A DNA stretch of 9,190 bases from JAHFUI01 sp041485905 (GTDB lineage: Bacteria > Acidobacteriota > Vicinamibacteria > Vicinamibacterales > CAVVIG01): positions 1 to 9,190 of the forward strand of contig JBGPKK010000185.1 in the NCBI GenBank assembly GCA_041485905.1, written 5' to 3'. This document shows positions 1-6,334 of this stretch, piece by piece (the stretch's first letter is position 1; the number at the start of each line of letters is the position of its first letter). A program made the position numbers and the translations under genes. The notes beneath the pieces were generated by a model. That model worked only from the letters and a program-made list of their open reading frames with translations. It did not search any database and had not been told where the DNA came from.

Positions 1-69
1 ACGGTCGGGAATGTCGGCGCGATCACGCAGGGCCGGCGCCGCTGCTTCGGTGGCCACGAACGGATACAT
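1..69 (-). CDS. N-terminal fragment, possible oligoendopeptidase F (M3 metallopeptidase)
   Basis: Reading leftward from an ATG at 69-67, 23 codons stay open to the window edge, giving MYPFVATEAAAPALRDRAD followed by IPDR. Only the extreme N-terminus is present, so no catalytic motif (HEXXH would lie far downstream) can be seen. An N-terminal stretch ending in R-x-D-I-P-D-R is what I recall for M3-family oligoendopeptidase F proteins, where an aromatic-x-W-N-L segment usually follows; that continuation lies outside the window. The family comprises cytoplasmic zinc peptidases that degrade short peptides. A TATGAT box ends six bases before this ATG, which supports a real gene start here. The fragment is divergent from the lipoprotein gene at 184. 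The product name is a weak, memory-based inference; the existence of a gene start is somewhat better supported. Confidence 0.4.
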   Translation of the reverse strand, partial: MYPFVATEAAAPALRDRADIPDR

Positions 70-75
70 CCGCCG

Positions 76-81
76 ATCATA
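76..81 (-). promoter_or_regulatory. Candidate -10 box for the leftward gene starting at 69
   Basis: On the minus strand the hexamer TATGAT matches TATAAT at five of six bases. Six bases (CGGCGG) then separate it from the ATG at 69. A transcript starting the usual seven bases after the box would begin at or next to that ATG, the arrangement of a leaderless mRNA. No convincing -35 hexamer is visible 16-18 bases upstream. The rest of the 114-bp divergent gap (70-183) shows nothing else clear; a TATATC at 177-182 sits too close to the ATG at 184 to serve the plus-strand gene. Confidence 0.35.
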
Positions 82-183
82 CCGCAGCGAGTCGGCGGAG
101 CTGCACAGTCCAGCCGCGGACCGAACCGCCGCAGTGGCGTTCTCCGTTTCGCGCTCCCGTGCGTTCTGTGGCATCGTATATCG

Positions 184-1008
184 ATGCGGACCCTGCGTCT
201 CTCTGTTGTGCTCGCGGCCGCGGCGCTCGGTGGCGGATGTTTTCAATCAGACGCGCTGGTGAAGGTGAACGCGGACGGCAGCGGCACGATCGAGCACCAG
301 ACGCTGATGACCGCCCCGGCGCTCGCGCAGCTCGGTCAGCTCGCGGGGCTTTTCGGCGGCAACACCGCCAGGCCCGTCGATCCATTTTCCGAAGAGCAGG
401 CGCGCGAGCTGGCCGGAACCATGGGCGACGGCGTCACGCTGGTGTCGTCGACCCCGCTCAAGACGGCGGCGGCGGAAGGCCGCGCCAACGTCTATGCCTT
501 TCGCGACATCACGAAGCTGCGGTTGAGTGAAGTACCGTCGACGCCTGGAAACACCTCTGTCCGCGCAAATGGCGTCGGCGTCGGCGCAAGTCAGAGCGGG
601 GCTGTCACGTTCGATCTCACGAAGGCGCCGAGCGGCAACGTGCTGCTCACGCTGCACAATCCCAACGACTTAATCGACAGGTTCCGCAACAGCACGGGCG
701 GTAGCGGCGCTTCGGCCGCATCCGCCGATCAGCTGGCGATGTTACGGCAGGCTGTGGCGGGCCTGCGGCTGGCAGTGCGCGTCGAACCGATGGGACGCGT
801 CATCCGCACGAGCAGTCCCTACGTCGACGGGCAGGTGGTCACGCTCTTCGACCTGAATCTGGACGAGCTGCTCAAGGACGACGCCACGCTGACTCAGCTG
901 ATGAGCGCGAAAACCACTGCGGAAATGACCGCGCTGCTGAAAAACGCGCCCGGATTCAAGGTCAACCTCGATCGCGATATCACGATCGAGTTCGCGCCGG
1001 CCAAATAG
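184..1008 (+). CDS. Probable lipoprotein of unknown function
   Basis: This 274-aa protein opens with a charged n-region (MRTLR), a hydrophobic stretch (residues 6-15) and a Cys at 19 in the context LGGGC, suggesting a lipid-anchored export signal. Gly at -3 makes the lipobox imperfect, so simple secretion is possible. The mature part begins with a beta-rich segment carrying V-K-V-N-A-D-G-S-G-T-I, a pattern I associate with small exported proteins of unknown role. A low-complexity Gly/Ser/Ala linker follows near residues 170-180. The C-terminal half includes L-R-L-A-V-R-V-E-P-M-G and a final strand ending in D-I-T-I-E-F-A-P-A-K. No catalytic motif is recognisable. The ATG at 184 is chosen because it gives an intact signal peptide; no good Shine-Dalgarno sequence precedes it. 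The gene converges on the MFS gene with 3 bp between stops. It is probably a conserved hypothetical; function unknown. Confidence 0.82.
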   Translation: MRTLRLSVVLAAAALGGGCFQSDALVKVNADGSGTIEHQTLMTAPALAQLGQLAGLFGGNTARPVDPFSEEQARELAGTMGDGVTLVSSTPLKTAAAEGRANVYAFRDITKLRLSEVPSTPGNTSVRANGVGVGASQSGAVTFDLTKAPSGNVLLTLHNPNDLIDRFRNSTGGSGASAASADQLAMLRQAVAGLRLAVRVEPMGRVIRTSSPYVDGQVVTLFDLNLDELLKDDATLTQLMSAKTTAEMTALLKNAPGFKVNLDRDITIEFAPAK

Positions 1009-1011
1009 GGT

Positions 1012-2271
1012 TCAGCCTCCCCTGGGCGCTACCGTCCGATAGCGCCGCAGCGCGGGCGTCGAGCAGGCGACCCATGCCGTCGCGAGCAGACACCCCACAC
1101 CGCCGCTGACGACAGAGAACGTAGCGCCGAGCCAGCTGGCGACGGCGCCGGCTTCGAACTCTCCCAGTTGCGGACCGCCGATGAAGAACACCATGTTGAT
1201 GCCAATCATCCGTCCGCGCAGGCGATCGGGCGTCTCGAGCTGACGCACGATGTTCCTGATGATCATGCTGATGGTGTCGGCCGCGCCCGTCATCGCGAGG
1301 CAGGCAAACGTCAGCCAGAACGACCGCGACACGCCGAAGACGACCGTCGCCAGGCCGAAGACCCCGACCGCCCACAACAGCACGGGCCCGCGCCGGTCGA
1401 TGCGCGTGGTGACGGGGATCATGACCACGCTCGTCGCGACCGCGCCGACGGCGGGCGCCGCGTACAGCCAGCCGTAGCCCTGCGCGCCGACCCTCAGAAT
1501 GTCCTGCGCAAATATCGGCAGCAACGCGGTCGCCGACGAGAAAAAGGTCGCGAAGAAATCGAGGAGCATCGTCGACCGGATGAGCGGCTGGCGGAAGACG
1601 AACCGCAGCCCCTCGAGCGCCGCGTGCCACGACACATCGTCGCGGGATCCGTCTTGCGACGGCTCGCGTTCGGGCACGTCACGCATCATGAGAAGCGCCA
1701 CGATCACGAACGCAAACGACAGCGCGTTGACCATGTAGGCCGACGCGACGCCGCTGGCGGCGATCAACACGCCGCCAAGCGATGGGCCGACAACCGATGC
1801 CGTTTGAAACATGATCGCGTTGAGGCTGATGGCGTTCGGCAAGTGCTCGCGCGGGACGAGCATGGGCACCAGCGCCTGGCGCGCCGGCAGATCGAATGTG
1901 CTCACCGCCGCGCTGAGGGCCGCAAGCGCGTAGACGGGCCAGAGCGCGGAGCTGCCGCTCGAGGCCAGCAATGCGAGCGCGCCCGCCACGATCGCCGAGC
2001 CGGTCTGGGTGAAGAGCATCAGCCGCCGGCGGTTCCACGCATCGGCGACCACGCCGCTGACCATGGAAAAGAAGAGGATCGGCGCGACTTTCACGAGGCC
2101 GACCATGCCGAGCGCGAGGCCTTTCCGCTCCGGCGGCACGAGCAGCGACACGTGCCAGAGCAGCGCCGCATTCTGCATCGTCGACCCGATCATCGACGCG
2201 AGCAGTCCGATCCAGATCAGCCGATAGTTACGATGTCGAAGGGCGACGAACGATTCGCTGGAAAATGGCAA
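1012..2271 (-). CDS. MFS transporter, EntS-like MFS_3 family
   Basis: This 419-aa polytopic membrane protein starts with a cytoplasmic F-V-A-L-R-H-R-N-Y-R-L segment typical of MFS_3 exporters (the group containing enterobactin exporter EntS). It shows the major-facilitator motif A after the second helix, G73-x3-D77-x3-R81-R82-R83, and the family's F-D-L-P-A-R-Q segment (126-132) followed by N-A-I-S-L-N (146-151) and V-G-P-S-L-G-G (161-167). About twelve hydrophobic segments fit the fold, with a charged central loop near 197-215. Proton-driven efflux of a small molecule is the family role; the substrate cannot be read from sequence. The start is a TTG at 2271, 10 nt after the FKBP stop, because no ATG or GTG lies before the first helix; a GAGG 13 nt upstream is the only ribosome-binding candidate. 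It is the last gene of the run. Confidence 0.9.
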   Translation of the reverse strand: MPFSSESFVALRHRNYRLIWIGLLASMIGSTMQNAALLWHVSLLVPPERKGLALGMVGLVKVAPILFFSMVSGVVADAWNRRRLMLFTQTGSAIVAGALALLASSGSSALWPVYALAALSAAVSTFDLPARQALVPMLVPREHLPNAISLNAIMFQTASVVGPSLGGVLIAASGVASAYMVNALSFAFVIVALLMMRDVPEREPSQDGSRDDVSWHAALEGLRFVFRQPLIRSTMLLDFFATFFSSATALLPIFAQDILRVGAQGYGWLYAAPAVGAVATSVVMIPVTTRIDRRGPVLLWAVGVFGLATVVFGVSRSFWLTFACLAMTGAADTISMIIRNIVRQLETPDRLRGRMIGINMVFFIGGPQLGEFEAGAVASWLGATFSVVSGGVGCLLATAWVACSTPALRRYRTVAPRGG

Positions 2272-2281
2272 CGGAGGGCCG

Positions 2282-2728
2282 TCACCTCACGCCGAGCAAT
2301 TCGACATCGAAGACGAGCGTCGCATTCGGCCCAATCGCGCCGCCGGCGCCGCGCGCGCCGTAGCCGAGATCGGGAGGAATGACGAGCGTACGCTTTCCGC
2401 CCACTTTCATGTCGGCGACGCCCTGATCCCAGCCTCGAATCACATTGCCGGCGCCCAGCCGGAAGGCGAACGGCTCGGCACGATCGCGGGAGCTGTCGAA
2501 TTTTTTGCCGTGATGATCGGCCGCCTTCTCGTCGTACAGCCACCCGGTGTAGTGGACGGTCACTTCCTTGCCGGCGGTCGCGGGCGCGCCGTTGCCGACC
2601 GTGGTGTCGGTGATCTGGAGGCTCGTGACGTTGCTCATTCCCTCAGCTCCCGTAGCAGGCTTCTCCTCCGCGCAGGCGAGCGCGGAGATCACGATGATGA
2701 CCGGCAAAATCGCGCGTGCTGTCGGCAT
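2282..2728 (-). CDS. FKBP-type peptidyl-prolyl cis-trans isomerase, exported
   Basis: The 148-aa protein is one signal-like N-terminus plus a single FKBP domain (about residues 38-148), catalysing proline cis-trans isomerisation in folding proteins. FKBP12-type active-site residues are all visible: Y60 in H-Y-T-G-W, F77-D78 in K-F-D-S-S, F89, V96-I97, W100, Y123 in L-G-Y-G, and F140 in V-F-D-V-E-L. The N-terminus has a hydrophobic stretch (residues 6-19) ending L-A-C19-A-E-E; Cys19 could be lipidated, though Ala at -3 is not the preferred residue. An extracytoplasmic location is therefore likely. The ATG at 2728 is chosen over a much longer open frame because it begins the signal peptide and lies 11 nt after the quinone oxidoreductase stop. 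No strong Shine-Dalgarno sequence is present. Nothing links the enzyme functionally to its neighbours beyond position. Confidence 0.92.
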   Translation of the reverse strand: MPTARAILPVIIVISALACAEEKPATGAEGMSNVTSLQITDTTVGNGAPATAGKEVTVHYTGWLYDEKAADHHGKKFDSSRDRAEPFAFRLGAGNVIRGWDQGVADMKVGGKRTLVIPPDLGYGARGAGGAIGPNATLVFDVELLGVR

Positions 2729-2739
2729 AGACAGCAATT

Positions 2740-3720
2740 CTACTCTACGGTCAGGACGAGCTTGCCGATGTGGACGCCCGAATCCATGACGCGATGGGCG
2801 GCGGCGGCCTCGCGCAGTGGGAAAGTCTGATGGATGACCGGCCCAACCGCACGCGACTCGAGCAGGGGCCAGACACGCGCGCGCAGCGCGCTGGCAATGG
2901 CGCCTTTTTCCGCGATCGACCGCGGGCGAAGCGTCGATCCGGTGACTGTCAGCCGCCGCTGAAGGACGACAGCCATGTTGATCTGAGCCCGAGCGCCGCC
3001 GATCAGCGCGATCTGAACGAGCCGCCCGTCCACTGCGAGCGTCTCGAGATTGCGCGGCAGGTAATCGCCGCCGACCATATCGAGAATCAGATCGACGCCC
3101 CGGCCGCCGGTCAGCTCGCGAATGGCGGACACGAAATCGGCGTCGCGATAGTTGATCGCGCGCTCGGCGCCGAGGCGCTCGCAGGCGGCGCACTTCTCCG
3201 CCGAGCCGGCCGTCGCGAACACGCGCGCGCCGAACGCGCGCGCCAACTGAATGGCCGTGGTGCCGATGCCGCTCGAGCCGCCGTGGATGAGGACTGACTC
3301 TCCGGCCGCGAGGCGGCCGCGCTCGAAGACATTGGTCCAGACGGTGAAGAACGTCTCGGGAATCGCCGCGGCGCTGATGAAGTCCATGCCGGCCGGAATC
3401 GGCAGACACTGCGCCGCCGGCGCAGTGCAGTACTCGGCATAGCCGCCTCCCGCGACCAGCGCACAGACACGATCGCCGACATGCCAGATGTCGACGCCGC
3501 TTCCCATTTCCTCGATCGTGCCGGCGACTTCGAGGCCAGGGACATCGGAGGCACCCGGAGGTGGCGGATACGTTCCCTTCCGCTGCATGACGTCAGGACG
3601 ATTGACGCCTGCCGCCGCTACTTTGATGAGGACTTCCCCCGGACCGGCCGACGGACGTGGACGCTCGGCCGGGACCAGCACGTCGGGACCGCCAGGCTCA
3701 CGGATTTCGATCACGGTCAT
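2740..3720 (-). CDS. NAD(P)H:quinone oxidoreductase, PIG3-like MDR family
   Basis: This 326-aa cytoplasmic enzyme belongs to the zinc-free quinone oxidoreductase branch of the medium-chain dehydrogenase/reductase superfamily, closest to the TP53I3 (PIG3) type. The N-terminal GroES-like domain (about 1-125) carries V-A-A-A-G-V-N-R-P-D (34-43), P-G-L-E-V-A-G (61-67) and a short G-G-G-Y-A-E-Y (91-97) characteristic of PIG3-like proteins. The Rossmann domain has I-H-G-G-S-S-G-I-G-T-T (145-155), the NADPH-binding A/GxxGxxG signature, and I-L-D-M-V-G-G (212-218). The zinc-ligand cysteines of alcohol dehydrogenases are absent. It would reduce quinones or related electrophiles with NADPH; the true substrate is unknown. 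Start is ATG at 3720; an in-frame extension upstream lacks family similarity. A weak GGAA precedes it. It follows the 85-aa gene by 49 nt and the FKBP gene by 11 nt. Confidence 0.92.
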   Translation of the reverse strand: MTVIEIREPGGPDVLVPAERPRPSAGPGEVLIKVAAAGVNRPDVMQRKGTYPPPPGASDVPGLEVAGTIEEMGSGVDIWHVGDRVCALVAGGGYAEYCTAPAAQCLPIPAGMDFISAAAIPETFFTVWTNVFERGRLAAGESVLIHGGSSGIGTTAIQLARAFGARVFATAGSAEKCAACERLGAERAINYRDADFVSAIRELTGGRGVDLILDMVGGDYLPRNLETLAVDGRLVQIALIGGARAQINMAVVLQRRLTVTGSTLRPRSIAEKGAIASALRARVWPLLESRAVGPVIHQTFPLREAAAAHRVMDSGVHIGKLVLTVE

Positions 3721-3747
3721 GGTGTTCCAGAAGCTATCGGTTCGTTT

Positions 3748-3760
3748 CGTGTTTTCGTGG
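3748..3760 (-). repeat. 13-mer intergenic repeat, copy 1
   Basis: On the minus strand this reads CCACGAAAACACG and continues AAACGAA. It differs at one base from the copy at 6308-6320 on the plus strand. It fills part of the 49-nt gap between the 85-aa gene and the quinone oxidoreductase. I recall C-C-A-C-G-A-A-G-A-C-A-C-G-type sequences being dispersed in intergenic DNA of several environmental bacterial phyla, but could not check. Confidence 0.4.
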
Positions 3761-3769
3761 CAGATCGCT

Positions 3770-4027
3770 CTAAGGCTCGAGCCAGTCGCGCGCGCGCAGC
3801 GCCAGGACCGGGTACTGGCGGCGGAGCGCATCCACGCGCGTCGAGTACTCGGGCCTGGGAAATTCTTTGCCCAGGTATCGCTCGCGCAGGCAGCGGATCT
3901 CGTACTTGTAGAGGTCTCGCACGAAATCGCGCACGAGCTCCGGCGGCGTCCGCTCGGTCGGCTGTACCCCATGCACCCACAACCGTTCGAGGATCTCGGC
4001 GCGATACCGAAACACCCCGTCAGGCAA
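3770..4027 (-). CDS. Small 85-aa protein of unknown function
   Basis: The gene starts at a TTG (4027) that overlaps the thrC stop by 8 nt. A consensus AAGGAG sits exactly 7 nt before that TTG (4035-4040), which decides the start; a GTG at 4015 is the only nearby alternative. The product is soluble, highly charged and probably all-helical, without signal peptide, membrane segment or cysteine pair. Notable blocks are F-R-Y-R-A-E-I-L-E-R-L near the N-terminus, P-P-E-L-V-R-D-F-V-R-D-L-Y-K-Y-E-I-R (28-45), R-E-R-Y-L-G-K-E-F-P (48-57) and a C-terminal A-R-D-W-L-E-P. I recall similar small proteins of unknown function in Acidobacteria, but can assign no role. Tight coupling to thrC implies co-translation and so possibly a role near threonine synthesis, though that is only positional inference. 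Confidence 0.72.
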   Translation of the reverse strand: MPDGVFRYRAEILERLWVHGVQPTERTPPELVRDFVRDLYKYEIRCLRERYLGKEFPRPEYSTRVDALRRQYPVLALRARDWLEP

Positions 4028-5330
4028 ACAGAAGCTCCTTGACCGCGTCGAGGGACGCGTCGATGCGCATGATGTGGCGGGGGCGCGCGAGCGCGTCGGC
4101 GAGCGCCGCCGGCTTCTCGATCGGACGGCCGATAACCGATTCGACGACGTCGTGGAACTTCGCCGGATGCGCGGTCGCGAGAAAGATGCCGGGGGTCTTG
4201 CTCAGATCGAACCTGCTCCTGGTGATCCCGAGATACGCGATCGCGCTGTGCGGGTCGAGCAGATATCCTCGCTCGTCGTACACGCGTCGAATCGTCGCGC
4301 GCACCTCGTCGTCGGCGTGCGCGCTGCCGACGACGTCCTGGCGCATCGCGCCGACATCGCCACCGTACATCCACGCCATGCGATCGAAATTGCTCGGGTT
4401 GCCGACGTCCATCGCGTTGGCGATTGTCTGCTTCGACGGACGAGGCTCGAACCGGCCGCTCACCAGATACGCAGGGACCACGTCGTTGACGTTGGTGGCC
4501 GCTGCGAACCGCGCGATCGGCAGGCCGGCCCGCTTCGCCATCAGTCCCGCCGTCAGGTTGCCGAAGTTGCCGCTCGGCGTCGAGACGAAGGGGTCCTCCG
4601 ATCGACTTGACCGCCTCAACTGCCCGACCGCGTGGAAGTAGTAGACCATCTGCGGCAGCAGGCGGCCGATGTTGATCGAATTGGCGGATGTCAGTCGGAG
4701 CTGCTCGATCAGGGCCGTATCGGCAGACGCCGCCTTGACCAGCCGCTGGCAATCGTCGAAGTTGCCCGCGATCGCGTACGCCCGGACGTTCGTATCGGGC
4801 TCCGCATTGAACATCGTTAACTGCGCTTCCTGCCGCGGGCTGATCCGGCCGTCCGGGTACAGCACGATCACCCGCGTGTGGGGCACGCCGTGAAACGCGT
4901 GCCCGACGGCGCTGCCGGTATCGCCTGAGGTGGCGACGAGCACCGAGGTCGGCGCCTCCCGGTCGTGGAGTGCGGAGATCAGACGCGCCATCACGCGGGC
5001 GCCGATATCCTTGAACGCGAGCGTCGGACCGTGAAAGAGCTCGAGCGCATGCACGCCCGGCTCGACCTCAACCAGCGGAATCGGAAAATTCAGCGCGTCG
5101 GTGACGATTGACGTCAGCGTAGCTTCGTCGATCTCTTCCGCCGTGTAGGGGCGGAGCGCGCGGATGCCGATCTCCACGAGCGATTGCGACCCCAGGGCGG
5201 CAAGCTCCTCCGGTGCCCAGCGATCGATCGACTCTGGCATGTAGAGGCTGCCGTCTGGAGCGAGGCCGTCGAAGAGCGCCCACTCCAGCGATGTGGCGGG
5301 CGCCCGGCCCTTGGTCGTTATGAAGCGCAT
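4020..5330 (-). CDS. thrC: Threonine synthase
   Basis: This 436-aa cytoplasmic PLP enzyme converts O-phospho-L-homoserine to L-threonine and phosphate, the last step of threonine synthesis. Family landmarks are in order: N-terminal D-G-L-A-P-D-G-S-L-Y-M-P (21-32); the PLP lysine K107 in F-H-G-P-T-L-A-F-K-D (99-108); phosphate-binding S-G-D-T-G-S-A (135-141); R-I-S-P-R-Q-E-A-Q-L-T-M (162-173); S-G-N-F-G-N-L (253-259); M-D-V-G-N-P-S-N-F (307-315); and D-P-H-S-A-I (359-364) near the end. Length and the N-terminal block fit the class of E. coli and yeast ThrC rather than the shorter plant/archaeal type. The ATG at 5330 lies inside the end of thrB (13-nt overlap) with no obvious Shine-Dalgarno sequence, so translation is probably coupled to thrB. 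Its 3' end carries the ribosome binding site of the 85-aa gene. Confidence 0.97.
   Translation of the reverse strand: MRFITTKGRAPATSLEWALFDGLAPDGSLYMPESIDRWAPEELAALGSQSLVEIGIRALRPYTAEEIDEATLTSIVTDALNFPIPLVEVEPGVHALELFHGPTLAFKDIGARVMARLISALHDREAPTSVLVATSGDTGSAVGHAFHGVPHTRVIVLYPDGRISPRQEAQLTMFNAEPDTNVRAYAIAGNFDDCQRLVKAASADTALIEQLRLTSANSINIGRLLPQMVYYFHAVGQLRRSSRSEDPFVSTPSGNFGNLTAGLMAKRAGLPIARFAAATNVNDVVPAYLVSGRFEPRPSKQTIANAMDVGNPSNFDRMAWMYGGDVGAMRQDVVGSAHADDEVRATIRRVYDERGYLLDPHSAIAYLGITRSRFDLSKTPGIFLATAHPAKFHDVVESVIGRPIEKPAALADALARPRHIMRIDASLDAVKELLFA
4035..4040 (-). promoter_or_regulatory. Ribosome binding site for the 85-aa gene
   Basis: AAGGAG on the minus strand lies within the last codons of thrC, 7 nt before the TTG at 4027-4025. 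Consensus sequence and spacing make the non-ATG start and the 8-nt overlap credible. Confidence 0.65.
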
Positions 5331-6286
5331 GCGACGACGCGCGCCCCGTGCGGGGCGATAGACGACACGTAGGTCTGCGGCTCACCGCCGATTTCGGCAC
5401 GGACCGACGCCGTCATGGCAAGCGCGACGCGGTCCGCGTCGGCGGCGCTGCGGCACAGGGCGAAGAGCGAGGGTCCCGACCCCGAGAGACTGCAGCCGAG
5501 CGCGCCGGCCTCGATCGCGGCACGCTTGATCGCGGCCAGTCCAGGCACGAGCAGCGCACGGCGAGGCTCGGCGATGGTGTCCTCCAGAGAACGCGCGATC
5601 TGCGCGAAGTCACCGCGATGGAGCCCGTCGACCAGCGCGCCCAGATTGGCCCACTGGCGAATCGCGTCGGCCAGCGGCACCGTGTCGCCGAGCAGGGCTC
5701 GCGCGCTCGCCGTTTCAATCTCGAGGTCGGGATGCACGACGACGGCGGTCAACCCCGCGGGGACGGGGAGCCGGATGATGTCTGGAGGATTGGGACGGCG
5801 CACCAGGACGAAGCCGCCGCACAGTGCCGGCGCGATGTTGTCGGCGTGGGCCGATCCGGCGCCCAGGCGTTCGCCTTCGAGGGCGCACGCCACGAGCGTT
5901 TCAATCGACGCGTGCAGCTCGAAGAGCGCATCGACGGCCACGACCGCCGCCGCCGCGCTTGCGGCGCTGCCGCCGAGGCCGCTCGCAAGCGGCAGCCCTT
6001 TTCGAATGGTCAGCGCAACACTACGGCGCTCGCCGAGGGCCGTCAGCAGCGCCTGCGCTGCGACGCCAGCCGTATTTCGCGCAGCCTCGCGCGGCAATCG
6101 GCCGTCGTCGCCTGTGATGTCGTCGATGCTGACGCCGGCGGCGCCGGAGGCCCCGGCAGCAACGACCCGCGCAGTCACTTCGTCGCCCGGCGACGCCAGC
6201 GCGAAGCCGAGCACATCGAATCCGCACGCGACGTTCGATACGGTCGCGGGCGCGAACGCAGTCACCGCAGTCATGGGAACACTCAT
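5318..6286 (-). CDS. thrB: Homoserine kinase (GHMP kinase family)
   Basis: This enzyme phosphorylates L-homoserine with ATP to O-phosphohomoserine, the ThrC substrate. GHMP-kinase landmarks are clear: N-terminal A-F-A-P-A-T-V-S-N-V-A-C-G-F-D (10-24), the ATP-binding motif L-P-L-A-S-G-L-G-G-S-A-A-S (98-110; Gly where E. coli ThrB has Ser in GLGSSA), H-A-D-N-I-A-P-A-L (148-156), and C-terminal motif 3, G-C-S-L-S-G-S-G-P-S (264-273). At 322 aa it is near the usual 300-320. The start is uncertain: the ATG at 6286 is used, but ATG 6274, four codons inside and preceded by GAG at good spacing, is equally plausible; a GTG at 6328 would add an unlikely leader. The stop overlaps the thrC start by 13 nt, and the dehydrogenase stop lies 48 nt upstream. 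Confidence 0.95.
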   Translation of the reverse strand: MSVPMTAVTAFAPATVSNVACGFDVLGFALASPGDEVTARVVAAGASGAAGVSIDDITGDDGRLPREAARNTAGVAAQALLTALGERRSVALTIRKGLPLASGLGGSAASAAAAVVAVDALFELHASIETLVACALEGERLGAGSAHADNIAPALCGGFVLVRRPNPPDIIRLPVPAGLTAVVVHPDLEIETASARALLGDTVPLADAIRQWANLGALVDGLHRGDFAQIARSLEDTIAEPRRALLVPGLAAIKRAAIEAGALGCSLSGSGPSLFALCRSAADADRVALAMTASVRAEIGGEPQTYVSSIAPHGARVVACAS

Positions 6287-6307
6287 CTTACTCGGCGGGC
6301 ACGCCAA

Positions 6308-6320
6308 CCACGAAGACACG
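6308..6320 (+). repeat. 13-mer intergenic repeat, copy 2
   Basis: CCACGAAGACACG on the plus strand lies in the 48-nt gap between the threonine dehydrogenase and thrB. It matches the copy at 3748-3760 at 12 of 13 bases, in opposite orientation. A 10-bp palindrome CCACGCGTGG follows at 6325-6334, next to the dehydrogenase stop. Confidence 0.4.
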
Positions 6321-6334
6321 CGGTCCACGCGTGG

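Noticed and set aside
1168..2382. Long open plus-strand frame opposite the MFS gene
   Set aside because: The translation is dominated by Arg, Asp, His and Gln, has no domain, and covers the stop-to-stop region of two real genes on the other strand.
2729..3409. N-terminal extension of the FKBP frame into the quinone oxidoreductase
   Set aside because: The extension is Arg-rich, shadows the oxidoreductase in another frame, and the ATG at 2728 starts a proper signal peptide.
3481..4641. Open plus-strand frame across the quinone oxidoreductase, 85-aa gene and thrC
   Set aside because: It spans parts of three real minus-strand genes and has no recognisable domain.
3721..4752. N-terminal extension of the quinone oxidoreductase frame into thrC
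   Set aside because: Family similarity begins at the ATG at 3720; the upstream translation is a shadow of thrC and the 85-aa gene.
6325..6334. 10-bp palindrome CCACGCGTGG after tdh as a terminator
   Set aside because: It has no loop and no T-run, so it cannot be an intrinsic terminator, and it is short enough to be chance in this composition.
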